DNA from: an uncultured Pluralibacter sp. | GTDB lineage: Bacteria > Pseudomonadota > Gammaproteobacteria > Enterobacterales > Enterobacteriaceae | Reading direction: 5' to 3' | Assembly (NCBI RefSeq): GCF_913775985.1 | Contig: NZ_CAJYMB010000147.1 | Coordinates: forward strand, 496,001 to 560,000 | DNA: 64,000 bases | Part shown: piece after piece, positions 28,898 to 38,060 of the stretch | Layout: every line of letters begins with the position of its first letter | How positions within the stretch are numbered: the first letter of the stretch is position 1 | Notes under the pieces: model-generated | Seen by the model: only the letters and a program-made list of their open reading frames with translations | Told to the model about the DNA's origin: nothing | Database searches by the model: none | Translations under genes and position numbers: made by a program

Positions 28898-31186
28898 TCA
28901 GAAGTGGACGCCCACCTCCATGTAGTAGATGCGGCCAGACTCGTTATAAGTCTGCGCCCCGGCGCCGTATGAGATATTGGCGCCGGTACCCGCGGTCACC
29001 GCGTTGCCCCGGCGGAAGTGGCGCTTGTCGAACACGTTGTCTACCCCGGCGGTAACGTCAATGGCTTTGGTGAGGGTGTAGATGCCGCTCAGGCCCACGA
29101 TGCTGTAAGGCGAGACCTGCCATTTTTCGCTGCCGGTAGCCCTTTGCCCATCGCTGTCGTACTTTTTAGGCTTCTGCTTGCCGTACCAGGTCAGGGTGCT
29201 CTGCAGCGCCAGCTTGTCGGTTGCCTGCCAGTCCAGCGTCGAGTTGAGCGTATATTTGGGAATAATGGACAGATAATCGTGGGTTTTCTTGTTCTTGTTC
29301 TCGATCATATAGGTGAGGTTGTTGTTCATCGTCACTCTATCGCCAATCGGGAAGTTGAACGAACCTTCAAGCCCCTGAACTACCGCTTTTTTCACGTTTT
29401 CCCAGTTGTAAACGTTGGTGTTGCGATTAAGCGGATAGGCGGGGGTCGTGCTGGCCTCGATTTTGTTGTGGTAATCGTTGCGGTAATAGGTCAGGCCGGC
29501 CTGAACATCATCGTGCTTATATTCAATGCCGATCTCTTTATTGACGCTGGTTTCCGGATCCAGATCCTTACTGCCCTGCAAATAGCAGCGGTTCCTGTCC
29601 GGACAGCCGTTGCCGTTGCTGTACAGCAGATAGTTGGGGTTAGTCTGATACAGATTTGGCGCCTTCCACGCCCGGGCAATCCCCATTTTCAGCGTAAAGT
29701 CCTCCCCGAGCCCCTGAGAAAGGTTCAGCGACGGGCTGACGTTGCTGCCGGTTTTGTCCTGATGGTTGAAGCGCACGCCCGGCGTCAGGCGGGTGCTGTC
29801 GGTCAAATCGATATTATCCTCGCTGTAAATACCGTAGATGTCCGTTGAGCTGTATTCGCTGCGTCCCGTGGAGGGCAGGCCAGGAATCGGGTTTGCGGAG
29901 GCGTTAAAGCTGTTGGACGTGGGATCTTTCATCGCCTGATGACTGTAGTCCGCGCCCATCGTCAGCGTCTGACTTACCCACTGGTTAAACGGAATATTAA
30001 CTTCAGTGTGGGCGTTCGTGTCATTCAGGGTGATAGTCGAGAAGCCGGGAGAGTCGAACATCCCCTCGACGCCGCCCGCAAGGCCTTCATTGATGCGGTG
30101 GTTGCGGGTTTTTTCGAACTGCAGATAGTTGCTGGTGGTAATGCCGTTATCCCAGGCGCCGGTATATTTCAGGGCCAGAGTCTGGCGATAAATAATATTG
30201 GTCTCGCGGCCGTACTTGCTCTCAACCAGCGCATTGGTATTGTTGTTTTGGGTATCGCCCGCGTAGCGGTTCCCCTGGCGGCTAAAGCCGCCCTCCAGCT
30301 CCAGGGCCTGCATCGGCATAAATTCCCAGCGCAGAGAGCCGTTAATATTCTTATTCAGCACCCCTTCGCGGCCGCCGGGATACTGACCGGCGTTTCTGCC
30401 AGTGCGCAGCGATTCGTGGCCTTCGTTAATATCGCGGGCGTCGGCCTGGGTTTTACTCCAGTTACCGTAGAGCTTCATGCTGAGCGTATCCGTCAGGCCG
30501 CCGAACAGGCTGGCGTTGTAGCGCTTTGTCGCCCCCTCTTTTTTGTGCTCCGGCGCGTCGAGGTAGGTGTTAAAGGTACCGTGCCACGTTTTGGTCGGCT
30601 GCTTGGTGATAATGTTAACGACCCCGCCCATCGCGCCGTTGCCGTACATCGCCGCTGCCGGGCCGCGGATCACTTCGATGCGGTCAATCATTTCGGGCGG
30701 CACCCAGTTGCTGTCGCCGCGGGAGTCGCGTTCGCCCCGCCAGCCGTAGCGCACCGAGTTTTTACTGCTTACCGGCATGCCGTCGACCAGAATCAGGGTG
30801 TTTTCCGGCCCCATCCCGCGGATATCAATCTGCCGATCGTTTCCGCGCTGGCCGCTGGTCGAGTTGCCGGTGAGATTTACGCCGGGCATGGTGCGGATAA
30901 TTTCCGATACGTCGCGGTGGATGGGCCGTTTTTTGATAGCTTCGCTGTCAATAATCGATACGCCGGGCTGCTGCAAGGTTTGCTGGCGCGCGGTGACGAC
31001 CATCTTTTCTTCATTACTCTCTTTCTCTGCTTCTGTGGTATCGCGCTTGCTGGTTTTTTTTGCTGCTGAACTGTCGGTCTCCTGCTGAGCGGTGGTTGCT
31101 GATGTGTCTTCTGCCAAGGCAAAAGGGATCCCTGTGCTGCACGTAATCAATGAAGCGATTACGGAATATTTATAGATATTTTTCAT
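28898..31186 (-). CDS. TonB-dependent catecholate siderophore receptor (FepA/IroN family)
   Basis: Outer-membrane receptor of 762 residues. Signal peptide (ending PFALA), a Ser/Thr/Lys/Glu-rich linker of about 35 residues, the TonB box EKMVVTA, a plug domain with IIRTMPGVNLTGNSTSGQRGN and RQIDIRGMGPENTLILVDG, then a 22-strand barrel ending in aromatic F (EVGVHF). The plug closely matches FepA and IroN. The linker before the TonB box is longer than in E. coli FepA. Enterobactin, its linear form or a glucosylated form is the likely ligand. Hand-counted sample windows inside the gene are about 40-48% GC, below its neighbours, suggesting separate ancestry. A Fur box lies upstream. Confidence 0.88.
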   Translation of the reverse strand: MKNIYKYSVIASLITCSTGIPFALAEDTSATTAQQETDSSAAKKTSKRDTTEAEKESNEEKMVVTARQQTLQQPGVSIIDSEAIKKRPIHRDVSEIIRTMPGVNLTGNSTSGQRGNDRQIDIRGMGPENTLILVDGMPVSSKNSVRYGWRGERDSRGDSNWVPPEMIDRIEVIRGPAAAMYGNGAMGGVVNIITKQPTKTWHGTFNTYLDAPEHKKEGATKRYNASLFGGLTDTLSMKLYGNWSKTQADARDINEGHESLRTGRNAGQYPGGREGVLNKNINGSLRWEFMPMQALELEGGFSRQGNRYAGDTQNNNTNALVESKYGRETNIIYRQTLALKYTGAWDNGITTSNYLQFEKTRNHRINEGLAGGVEGMFDSPGFSTITLNDTNAHTEVNIPFNQWVSQTLTMGADYSHQAMKDPTSNSFNASANPIPGLPSTGRSEYSSTDIYGIYSEDNIDLTDSTRLTPGVRFNHQDKTGSNVSPSLNLSQGLGEDFTLKMGIARAWKAPNLYQTNPNYLLYSNGNGCPDRNRCYLQGSKDLDPETSVNKEIGIEYKHDDVQAGLTYYRNDYHNKIEASTTPAYPLNRNTNVYNWENVKKAVVQGLEGSFNFPIGDRVTMNNNLTYMIENKNKKTHDYLSIIPKYTLNSTLDWQATDKLALQSTLTWYGKQKPKKYDSDGQRATGSEKWQVSPYSIVGLSGIYTLTKAIDVTAGVDNVFDKRHFRRGNAVTAGTGANISYGAGAQTYNESGRIYYMEVGVHF

Positions 31187-31233
31187 TGTGTTATTGATTC
31201 TCGTCCATATTAAATAGAAATGAGAATAAACAA

Positions 31234-31252
31234 TATAATGATAATTATTATC
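31234..31252 (-). promoter_or_regulatory. Fur box upstream of the catecholate receptor
   Basis: The 19-base site matches the Fur consensus (GATAATGATAATCATTATC) at 17 of 19 positions and lies 48 bp before the receptor start. Iron-repressed control of the receptor, and probably the esterase behind it, follows. Confidence 0.85.
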
Positions 31253-31342
31253 GATAACAATAATGTAACAGTCACGGAAATAAAAAGGAACAAAGGGAAA
31301 AAGAAAGACATAAATGGAGGGGAGATACGGCAGGATTAAATC

Positions 31343-31372
31343 TTTTCCCGCCGCCCGAAAGCGGCGGGAAAA
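31343..31372. other. GC-rich hairpin at the gcd 3' end
   Basis: Twelve-bp stem TTTTCCCGCCGC / GCGGCGGGAAAA with a 6-base loop, 9 bp after the gcd stop. The T's lie inside the stem on its 5' side rather than after it on either strand, so it is not a standard intrinsic terminator. It may act as a 3'-end barrier or in combination with Rho. Confidence 0.5.
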
Positions 31373-31380
31373 AGGGCTAA

Positions 31381-33771
31381 TTACTTAGCGTCGTCCGGCA
31401 GGGCGTAGGCAACAATGTAGTCGCCCATTTTGGTACCAAACGAGCCGTGACCGCCCGCTGAAATGACAACGTACTGCTTGCCATTCACCTCGTAGGTCAT
31501 CGGCGTGGCCTGTCCGCCTGCAGGCAGGCGGCCTTCCCACAGGCGCTTGCCGTTACTCATATTGTAAGCGCGCAGGTAGTTATCGGCGGTGGCGCCGATA
31601 AACAGCACGTTGCCGGCGGTAGACATCGGTCCGCCCAGCATCGGCATGCCCATATTAAACGGCAGCTTGAACGGCAGCGGGAAGCCGAGGTTGTCCGTAG
31701 GGGTACCGATACGCTTCTTCCACGCAATCTTGTTGGTTTTCAGATCCAGCGCGGAAATATAGCCCCAGGCCGGCTGTTTGCACGGCAGGCCGATTGGCGA
31801 CAGGAACGGATTGAGCGTAACGCCGTAAGGCACGCCGTACTGCGGCTGGATGCCGCTCTCGGTACCGGAACCTTTGGCATCTTTCGGCGGCTCCATCGGG
31901 TTGCCCGGACCGCGCGGGATCAGGCGGGAGACGAACGGCAGCGCCATTGGGTTCGCCACGGCGACCTGGCGGTCAGGATCGACCGAGATCCCGCCCCACT
32001 CGAACATTCCCAGGTTACCCGGGAACACCAGCGTACCCTGCTCGGACGGCGGGGTGAAAATCCCTTCGTAGCGCAGCTTGTGGAAAATAACCCGGCACAT
32101 CAGCTGGTCAAACATCGTGGCGCCCCACATGTCCGCGCCCGAGAGATTCTGCTTAGGACGGAAGCTGAGATCGGAGAACGGCTGCGTCGGGCTCAGGCGA
32201 TCGCCTTTTGCCGCGCCCTGCGGCACGGGTTTCTCCGGTGCGGGTACCACCGGCTGGCCGTTGCGGCGATCCAGTACGAACAGGTTACCGGTTTTCGCCG
32301 GCACGTAGATAACCGGGACGGTTTTGCCGTCAACGGTAACGTCCGCCAGCGTCGGCTGGGAAGGCAGATCCATATCCCACAGGTCGTGATGTACGGTCTG
32401 ATAGTGCCACACCAGCTTGCCGGTGGTGGCATTCAGCGCCAGTAGCGAGCTGGCGTAGCGTTCCTGTTCCGGCGTGCGGTTGCCGCCCCAGATATCCGGC
32501 GTGGTGACGCCCATTGGCAGATAAACCAGATCCAGCTTCGCGTCGTAGGCCGACGGCGCCCAGGAGTTCGGCGAGTTAGTGGTGAAGCTGTGCTGATCAT
32601 CAGGAATGGCGTTCGGGTCTTTGGCACCCGGATCGAAGGCCCACAGCAGCTTGCCGGTGTTTACGTCGAATCCGCGAATAACGCCGGAGGCTTCACGGGT
32701 GGAGAAGTTATCGGTCACGGCACCGGCAATCACAATCGTTTTATCGGTGACGATCGGCGGCGAAGTGGGTTCATACATTCCCGGCGTGGTTACCGGCTGG
32801 TTTGCCTGCAGATTGAGTACGCCTTTATTGGCGAAGGTTTCGCACAGCTTGCCGCTGTCGGCATTCACTGCGAACAGGCGACCGTCGTTTACCGGCAGCA
32901 GGATGCGGCGCGGGCAGTCGGCCACCGCGTCAGCGGGAGCGCTGTCGGCTTTGGCTTCGTGATAGGACACCCCGCGGCAGGTGACGTGCTGGAACGTTGG
33001 ATTGCTGTTCAACTGCGGATCGAAGTGCCATTTCTCTTTACCCGTCGCTGCATCGAGTGCGAAAAGGCGCTGGTGGGCGGTGCACAGATACAGCGTATCG
33101 CCCACTTTAATGGGCGTCACTTCGTTGGTGATTTCACCCGGATCGTTTTTCTGCTTCAGATCGCCGGTGCGGAAAACCCAGGCTTCTTTCAGGTTGTGAA
33201 CGTTATCGGCGTTGATCTGCTTGAGCGGAGACCAGCGCTGGCCTTCCTGATTGCGGCCGTAAGCGGGCCAGTCGCCGTCGGCAACCTGAGAAATCGGCGT
33301 CGCGGGCGAGGCATCAGCGCTCAGGGTGCCGTTAATTTCCTGCGGATCGTTAAAGCCGGCCCAGGTCAGGATACCGCCGCTTATCAGCAGCGCCACCACC
33401 AGCGCACCAACTGCACCGGAGGAGGGCAGGGCCAGGCGGCGCCAGACGAATGGCAGGATCAGCCAGATGCCAAATACCACCAGCACGTCGGCGCGCGGGG
33501 TAAGTGCCCAGAAATCAAAGCCAACTTCCCAGACGCCCCAAATCATGGTGACCAGCAGGATCAGCGCGTAAAGCCACAGCGCCGAGCGTTTGCCGTACCA
33601 CAATTTAATTGTCACGCCGAGCAGTGCCAGCCCGGCAATCGGGTAATACCAGGAGCCGCCCACTGCGACGAGCCACGCTCCGCCGATAAGCAGATAGAGC
33701 CCGCTAAGCGCCGCGAAAAGTGCGGTAAGCTTCACCAGAAGCCCGGGGCGCCGTGGAAATGTTTCAGCCAT
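31381..33771 (-). CDS. gcd: Quinoprotein (PQQ) glucose dehydrogenase, membrane-bound
   Basis: Oxidises glucose to gluconolactone in the periplasm, passing electrons to ubiquinone. The 796 residues equal E. coli Gcd. Five hydrophobic helices occupy about residues 10-140, followed by the eight-bladed periplasmic propeller starting near DWPAYGRNQEGQRWSP, with repeated W-motifs such as GKEKWHF, GKLLWAF and GKLVWHY. PQQ synthesis genes are not in this window, so activity depends on pqq genes elsewhere or exogenous PQQ. The ATG was chosen to match the family length; an upstream in-frame start would add 24 residues. A CRP-like site overlaps the promoter. Confidence 0.97.
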   Translation of the reverse strand: MAETFPRRPGLLVKLTALFAALSGLYLLIGGAWLVAVGGSWYYPIAGLALLGVTIKLWYGKRSALWLYALILLVTMIWGVWEVGFDFWALTPRADVLVVFGIWLILPFVWRRLALPSSGAVGALVVALLISGGILTWAGFNDPQEINGTLSADASPATPISQVADGDWPAYGRNQEGQRWSPLKQINADNVHNLKEAWVFRTGDLKQKNDPGEITNEVTPIKVGDTLYLCTAHQRLFALDAATGKEKWHFDPQLNSNPTFQHVTCRGVSYHEAKADSAPADAVADCPRRILLPVNDGRLFAVNADSGKLCETFANKGVLNLQANQPVTTPGMYEPTSPPIVTDKTIVIAGAVTDNFSTREASGVIRGFDVNTGKLLWAFDPGAKDPNAIPDDQHSFTTNSPNSWAPSAYDAKLDLVYLPMGVTTPDIWGGNRTPEQERYASSLLALNATTGKLVWHYQTVHHDLWDMDLPSQPTLADVTVDGKTVPVIYVPAKTGNLFVLDRRNGQPVVPAPEKPVPQGAAKGDRLSPTQPFSDLSFRPKQNLSGADMWGATMFDQLMCRVIFHKLRYEGIFTPPSEQGTLVFPGNLGMFEWGGISVDPDRQVAVANPMALPFVSRLIPRGPGNPMEPPKDAKGSGTESGIQPQYGVPYGVTLNPFLSPIGLPCKQPAWGYISALDLKTNKIAWKKRIGTPTDNLGFPLPFKLPFNMGMPMLGGPMSTAGNVLFIGATADNYLRAYNMSNGKRLWEGRLPAGGQATPMTYEVNGKQYVVISAGGHGSFGTKMGDYIVAYALPDDAK

Positions 33772-33811
33772 AAATGAGTCCCTGTTAGTGGTTAGATTTT
33801 TGTAATCACTA

Positions 33812-33844
33812 AGTATAGTTTTGTATATTGCGATCGTTGTCACA
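33812..33844 (-). promoter_or_regulatory. gcd promoter with CRP-like site
   Basis: On the minus strand TGTGA-CAACGA-TCGCA (33829-33844) matches CRP at 9 of 10 positions, and TATACT (33812-33817) is a good -10. The CRP site would cover the -35 region (centre about -31), a position suited to repression. cAMP-dependent repression of gcd has been reported in E. coli. Confidence 0.5.
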
Positions 33845-33872
33845 AATGTTGCTTTTCAGTTAAATGTTTTCG

Positions 33873-33891
33873 ACGGGCGCGGTGCGCCCGT
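33873..33891 (-). terminator. Hairpin downstream of the phosphatase gene
   Basis: Eight-bp stem ACGGGCGC / GCGCCCGT, loop GGT, between the phosphatase stop and the gcd promoter. No U-tract follows, so terminator function is weakly supported. Confidence 0.35.
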
Positions 33892-33941
33892 ACCTGACCT
33901 GGCCACAACAACAGCTGAAGGGAGATTCTGTGAAGAGGGGG

Positions 33942-34679
33942 CTATTCGCCATTGAGAGGCGCTTTCGACCATGCGCCGTAGGCGGCATTGGGCAGTACCA
34001 TCCAGTCGTCGCCAAAGTGTTCGGCGCTGGCGCTGACCCGCTTGCGCTGGGACTGGGTGGATTCTTTGTTTTTAAACTGGGCGGCGAAGTCCGGCAGGCT
34101 GTCGCCAAACAGCATAATGATGCGGTGGGTTTTCAGGATGCTCTGGCGGCGTACCTCCTTCGAGTCGGTATCAAGCAGCACGCTCGCGTCTGAAACTTGC
34201 GGCAGGCCCAGCGACTTTAGCGTATTCAGCGTCGCCTGCTTGTTGGCCTGGGTGCGGTCGGAGACGTAATAAATCGCCACATGCTGGCGGTCGACCTCCT
34301 CCAGAAAAGCCTTCGCGCCGGGAATAAGGGCCGGCTTTCCGCTTTTCTCCCAGCCGCTCCAGGTATCCCAGGCGGTATAGTCGTGACAGTTTTTAACGTC
34401 GTGCATCAGCAGCGGCGTGTTATCAATCACGGTTTCATCAAGATCCAGCACCACCGCGGCTTTTTCCGGCGCGGGCAACGTTTTCACTTTCTCCTTAAAG
34501 CGCTCAGTGGCAAAGCGATAGGTTTGCAGCTGCAGTGCCATGATTTCTGCCGACTGCTGCTGATAGCGCAGCGCCATTTCATACGTTTGCGGCTCGCACA
34601 GCGTGCGGTCGGCGGCGAACGCCTGCGCGCCCACCAGCATCGGTGCGGCGAAAAGCATGGTTTTTAGCGTAGGATGCAT
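33942..34679 (-). CDS. Secreted HAD-type acid phosphatase (e(P4)/class C-like)
   Basis: A 245-residue protein with an N-terminal signal peptide (MHPTLKTMLFAAPMLVGAQAFA) and the four HAD motifs: DLDETVIDN (Asp79/Asp81), the VSDRT serine (140), a Lys in the DSKEVRR region and FGDSLPDF (Asp193/Asp197). These fit the acid phosphatase/5'-nucleotidase group of lipoprotein e(P4), but there is no lipobox cysteine at the cleavage site, so it is probably soluble and periplasmic. Substrate may be nucleotides or other phosphomonoesters. AGGGG precedes the ATG. Inserted between gcd and hpt relative to E. coli K-12. Confidence 0.83.
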   Translation of the reverse strand: MHPTLKTMLFAAPMLVGAQAFAADRTLCEPQTYEMALRYQQQSAEIMALQLQTYRFATERFKEKVKTLPAPEKAAVVLDLDETVIDNTPLLMHDVKNCHDYTAWDTWSGWEKSGKPALIPGAKAFLEEVDRQHVAIYYVSDRTQANKQATLNTLKSLGLPQVSDASVLLDTDSKEVRRQSILKTHRIIMLFGDSLPDFAAQFKNKESTQSQRKRVSASAEHFGDDWMVLPNAAYGAWSKAPLNGE

Positions 34680-34784
34680 TTTTTCCCCTGAGGTTTCGTT
34701 AAAAGTGGCGAAAGCATAACGGTGCGTTATGGCAGGATAATGACAGTGCTGCGGCGGAGCGGCTGGCCGCCAGGCGACACTTTT

Positions 34785-34812
34785 TTAACTCTGGTCGTCA
34801 ATGCGCTATACT
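34785..34812 (+). promoter_or_regulatory. Possible hpt promoter
   Basis: TTAACT (34785-34790) and TATACT (34807-34812), 16-bp spacing, about 95 bp before hpt. Confidence 0.45.
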
Positions 34813-34905
34813 CGCCGCCTTTATGGCCGCTTGTGCTTTCGTTCAATCTGCGAAAATACAGGGTGATTTGTGGATTTAACTGATTAAAATCAGTGAGATA
34901 TTGTA

Positions 34906-35445
34906 ATGAAGAAGCATACTGTTGAAGTGATGATCCCCGAAGCGGAGATTAAAGCCCGCATTGCTGAACTGGGGCGCGAGATCAGCGAACGCTATCGGGA
35001 CAGCGGCAGCGAAATGGTGCTGGTTGGCCTGCTGCGCGGTTCATTTATGTTTATGGCGGATCTGTGCCGGGAAGTGCAGGTCGCGCACGAAGTGGACTTT
35101 ATGACGGCCTCCAGCTACGGCAGCGGTATGTCCACCACCCGCGATGTAAAAATCCTCAAGGATCTGGACGAAGATATTCGCGGCAAAGACGTGCTGATCG
35201 TCGAAGACATTATCGACTCCGGCAATACGCTTTCCCGCGTGCGCGAGATCCTGCGCCTGCGCGAGCCGAAGTCGCTGGCGATTTGTACCCTGCTTGATAA
35301 GCCGAGCCGTCGCGAAGTTGAAGTGCCGGTTGAGTTTGTTGGTTTCTCGATTCCGGATGAGTTCGTAGTGGGCTACGGGATTGACTATGCTCAGCACTAT
35401 CGCCATCTGCCGTACGTTGGCAAAGTGGTGATGCAGGAAGCGTAA
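34906..35445 (+). CDS. hpt: Hypoxanthine phosphoribosyltransferase
   Basis: Purine salvage enzyme converting hypoxanthine (and less well guanine) with PRPP to IMP. The 179-residue protein carries the PRPP-binding signature [13 protein letters not shown] at 96-108, the [12 protein letters not shown] loop and the flexible SSYGSGM loop near residue 69. The C-terminus is close to E. coli Hpt in length. Convergent with can and closed by a strong terminator. Confidence 0.97.
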   Translation: MKKHTVEVMIPEAEIKARIAELGREISERYRDSGSEMVLVGLLRGSFMFMADLCREVQVAHEVDFMTASSYGSGMSTTRDVKILKDLDEDIRGKDVLIVEDIIDSGNTLSRVREILRLREPKSLAICTLLDKPSRREVEVPVEFVGFSIPDEFVVGYGIDYAQHYRHLPYVGKVVMQEA

Positions 35446-35469
35446 GCGCGGCGAATGCCGGAAGAGATG

Positions 35470-35501
35470 CCCGATAGCCAGCGGCTATCGGGATTTTATT
35501 A
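35470..35501 (+). terminator. Rho-independent terminator of hpt
   Basis: Ten-bp stem CCCGATAGCC / GGCTATCGGG, loop AGC, followed by ATTTTATTATTT that runs into the convergent can stop codon. Confidence 0.9.
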
Positions 35502-36161
35502 TTTATGATTGGCGTGTTTCAGGCGCAGGTTTGAGATCCCTTTGCGGTAGTGCTGTTCCAGGCTTTCGCGGGTGGTGGCGGTCACGTCGAGATCGCGCAG
35601 CAGGCCGTCATGAATGCCGTAGGCCCAGCCGTGAAGAGTGACCTTCTGGCCGCGTTTCCAGGCGGACTGCATAATCGTTGAGTGGCCCAGGTTATACACC
35701 TGCTCCATGACGTTCAGCTCGCACAGCGTATCCAGACGACGCTCTTCAGGCATTTCGCCCAGCAGCGAGCTGTGTTTGAACCAGATGTCGCGGATGTGCA
35801 GCAGCCAGTTGTTAATCAGACCCAGCTCCGGGTTTTCAACCGCCGCCTGCACGCCGCCGCAGCCGTAGTGGCCGCAGATGATGATATGCTCAACTTCAAG
35901 GACGTCGACAGCATACTGGACGACTGAGAGGCAGTTGAGGTCGGTGTGAATAACCAGATTGGCTACGTTGCGGTGAACAAAAAGTTCGCCAGGCTCAAGG
36001 CCGGTGAGGCGTTCAGCAGGAACGCGGCTATCAGAACATCCAATCCATAGAAAGCGCGGTTTCTGCGCCTGCGCCAGTTTTGCGAAAAAACCGGGATCCT
36101 CTTCCACCAGCATCTTTGACCATAGTGCGTTGTTGCTGATGAGTGTATCTATATCTTTCAT
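35499..36161 (-). CDS. can: Beta-class carbonic anhydrase
   Basis: Interconverts CO2 and bicarbonate; essential for growth of E. coli in air. The 220 residues equal E. coli Can. Zinc ligands Cys42, Asp44, His98 and Cys101 are all visible ([12 protein letters not shown] and [10 protein letters not shown]), with Arg46 forming the Asp-Arg dyad. The chosen ATG begins [15 protein letters not shown], the family start; a longer in-frame extension of 28 residues overlaps the divergent promoter region and is rejected. Divergent from yadG. Confidence 0.97.
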   Translation of the reverse strand: MKDIDTLISNNALWSKMLVEEDPGFFAKLAQAQKPRFLWIGCSDSRVPAERLTGLEPGELFVHRNVANLVIHTDLNCLSVVQYAVDVLEVEHIIICGHYGCGGVQAAVENPELGLINNWLLHIRDIWFKHSSLLGEMPEERRLDTLCELNVMEQVYNLGHSTIMQSAWKRGQKVTLHGWAYGIHDGLLRDLDVTATTRESLEQHYRKGISNLRLKHANHK

Positions 36162-36266
36162 GGAAGTTAACAACCTGTAACCGAACAATTTCGTTGCGCT
36201 AATATAGGTCAACTTGGCCCTGTTGAAAACCATACAGCGACGCAAGACCCTAAAAAGAGAACTGGA

Positions 36267-37193
36267 ATGACCATTGCATTAGAACTGAAAAATCTGAAAA
36301 AAACCTACCCCGGCGGCGTTCAGGCGCTGCGCGGAATCGACCTCCAGGTCGAAGCCGGCGACTTCTATGCGCTCCTCGGGCCAAATGGCGCGGGTAAATC
36401 AACCACCATCGGTATTGTCAGCTCGCTGGTCAACAAAACCTCCGGCGAGGTTAACGTCTTCGGCTACAGCCTGGATAAGGACGTGGTTAACGCCAAGCGC
36501 CAGCTCGGGCTGGTCCCGCAGGAGTTCAACTTCAACCCGTTTGAAACCGTGCAGCAAATAGTGGTCAATCAGGCCGGCTATTACGGCGTTGAGCGTAAAG
36601 AAGCGATTGAGCGCAGTGAAAAATACCTGAACCAGCTCGATCTGTGGGGGAAACGTAACGAACGTGCGCGGATGCTATCCGGCGGTATGAAGCGCCGGCT
36701 GATGATTGCCCGGGCGCTAATGCATGAGCCGAAGCTGCTTATTCTCGATGAGCCGACTGCCGGGGTTGATATCGAACTGCGCCGCTCCATGTGGACCTTC
36801 CTGAAAGATCTCAATAACAGCGGCACCACCATTATTCTCACTACCCACTATCTGGAAGAGGCGGAGATGCTGTGCCGCAATATCGGCATTATTCAGCACG
36901 GCGCGCTGGTGGAAAACACGTCGATGAAAAATCTGCTGTCGAAGCTGAAGTCGGAGACCTTTATCCTCGATCTGGCGCCAAATGGCGCGCTGCCGACCCT
37001 TCAGGGCTACCAGTACCGGCTGGTGGATACCGCCACGCTGGAAGTGGAAGTGCTGCGCGAGCAGGGCATTAACAATGTATTTACGCAGCTGAGCGATCAG
37101 GGCGTGCAGGTTTTAAGTATGCGTAACAAGGCCAATCGACTGGAAGAGCTGTTCGTCACGCTGGTTCACACTAAGTCAGGAGAGCAGGCATGA
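36267..37193 (+). CDS. yadG: ABC transporter ATP-binding protein YadG
   Basis: Cytoplasmic ATPase of 308 residues from the drug/ABC-2 export group. Walker [10 protein letters not shown] (38-46), Q-loop in LVPQEF, signature LSGGM (137-141), Walker B LLILDEP (157-163) and the H-loop TTHYLEEAE are all intact. Its partner YadH overlaps by 4 bp (ATGA). The exported substrate is unknown. The C-terminal extension after residue 230 is typical of this subfamily. Confidence 0.95.
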   Translation: MTIALELKNLKKTYPGGVQALRGIDLQVEAGDFYALLGPNGAGKSTTIGIVSSLVNKTSGEVNVFGYSLDKDVVNAKRQLGLVPQEFNFNPFETVQQIVVNQAGYYGVERKEAIERSEKYLNQLDLWGKRNERARMLSGGMKRRLMIARALMHEPKLLILDEPTAGVDIELRRSMWTFLKDLNNSGTTIILTTHYLEEAEMLCRNIGIIQHGALVENTSMKNLLSKLKSETFILDLAPNGALPTLQGYQYRLVDTATLEVEVLREQGINNVFTQLSDQGVQVLSMRNKANRLEELFVTLVHTKSGEQA

Positions 37194-37960
37194 TGCAGCT
37201 GTATTGGGTGGCGTTAAAGAGTATCTGGGCCAAAGAGATCCACCGCTTTATGCGTATCTGGATCCAGACGCTGGTGCCGCCGGTCATCACCATGACCCTT
37301 TACTTTATTATCTTTGGTAACCTGATCGGATCGCGCATCGGCGAGATGCACGGTTTCAGCTATATGCAGTTTATCGTTCCGGGCCTGATCATGATGTCGG
37401 TGATTACCAACTCCTACGCAAACGTGGCCGCTTCGTTTTTCAGCGCCAAGTTCCAGCGCAACATTGAAGAGCTGCTGGTGGCGCCGGTGCCGACTCACGT
37501 TATCATCGCCGGCTATGTGGGCGGCGGCGTGGCGCGCGGCCTGTGCGTTGGGATTCTGGTCACTGCGGTATCGCTGTTTTTCGTGCCGTTTCAGGTCCAT
37601 TCGTGGCTGTTTGTCGCTTTAACGCTGCTGCTGACGTCGATTCTGTTTTCCCTTGCCGGGCTGCTCAACGCGGTCTTTGCCAAAACCTTCGACGATATCA
37701 GCCTGATCCCAACCTTCGTGCTGACGCCGCTGACCTATCTCGGTGGGGTATTTTACTCGCTGACCCTGCTGCCGCCGGTCTGGCAGGCGCTGTCGCATCT
37801 GAATCCTATCGTCTATATGATCAGCGGCTTCCGCTTTGGTTTCCTCGGTATTACCGATGTCCCGCTGGTCACTACCGTCGGCGTGCTGGTTATTTTTATC
37901 GCCGTCTTCTACCTGTTTTGCTGGTCACTCATTCAGCGCGGACGCGGTCTGCGCAGCTAG
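37190..37960 (+). CDS. yadH: ABC-2 type permease YadH
   Basis: Inner-membrane permease of 256 residues with six hydrophobic segments, matching the ABC-2 family (LVPPVITMTLYFIIFGNLIG in the first, the VAPVPTHVIIAGYVGGGV loop, and YLGGVFYSLTLLPPVWQALS near the end). It forms an exporter with YadG, to which it is translationally coupled. The substrate has not been established. A short hairpin follows the stop. Confidence 0.94.
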   Translation: MMQLYWVALKSIWAKEIHRFMRIWIQTLVPPVITMTLYFIIFGNLIGSRIGEMHGFSYMQFIVPGLIMMSVITNSYANVAASFFSAKFQRNIEELLVAPVPTHVIIAGYVGGGVARGLCVGILVTAVSLFFVPFQVHSWLFVALTLLLTSILFSLAGLLNAVFAKTFDDISLIPTFVLTPLTYLGGVFYSLTLLPPVWQALSHLNPIVYMISGFRFGFLGITDVPLVTTVGVLVIFIAVFYLFCWSLIQRGRGLRS

Positions 37961-37966
37961 CCGGCA

Positions 37967-37990
37967 ACCTCTCCCTACCCCGGGAGAGGT
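37967..37990 (+). terminator. Hairpin after yadH
   Basis: Nine-bp stem ACCTCTCCC / GGGAGAGGT with a 6-base loop; no clear U-tract follows (AAGTTTG). Same arm type as the acnB terminator. Confidence 0.45.
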
Positions 37991-38060
37991 AAGTTTGATC
38001 GAACGCACCTCGCGCGGCTCCCCAACTGGCTACACTGTTTGCCCGTTGAGGAGCCATGCA

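Noticed and set aside
37836-38060. In-frame 75-codon extension of yadI
   Set aside because: It overlaps yadH in another frame; the ATG with GAGGAG gives the normal 146-residue protein.
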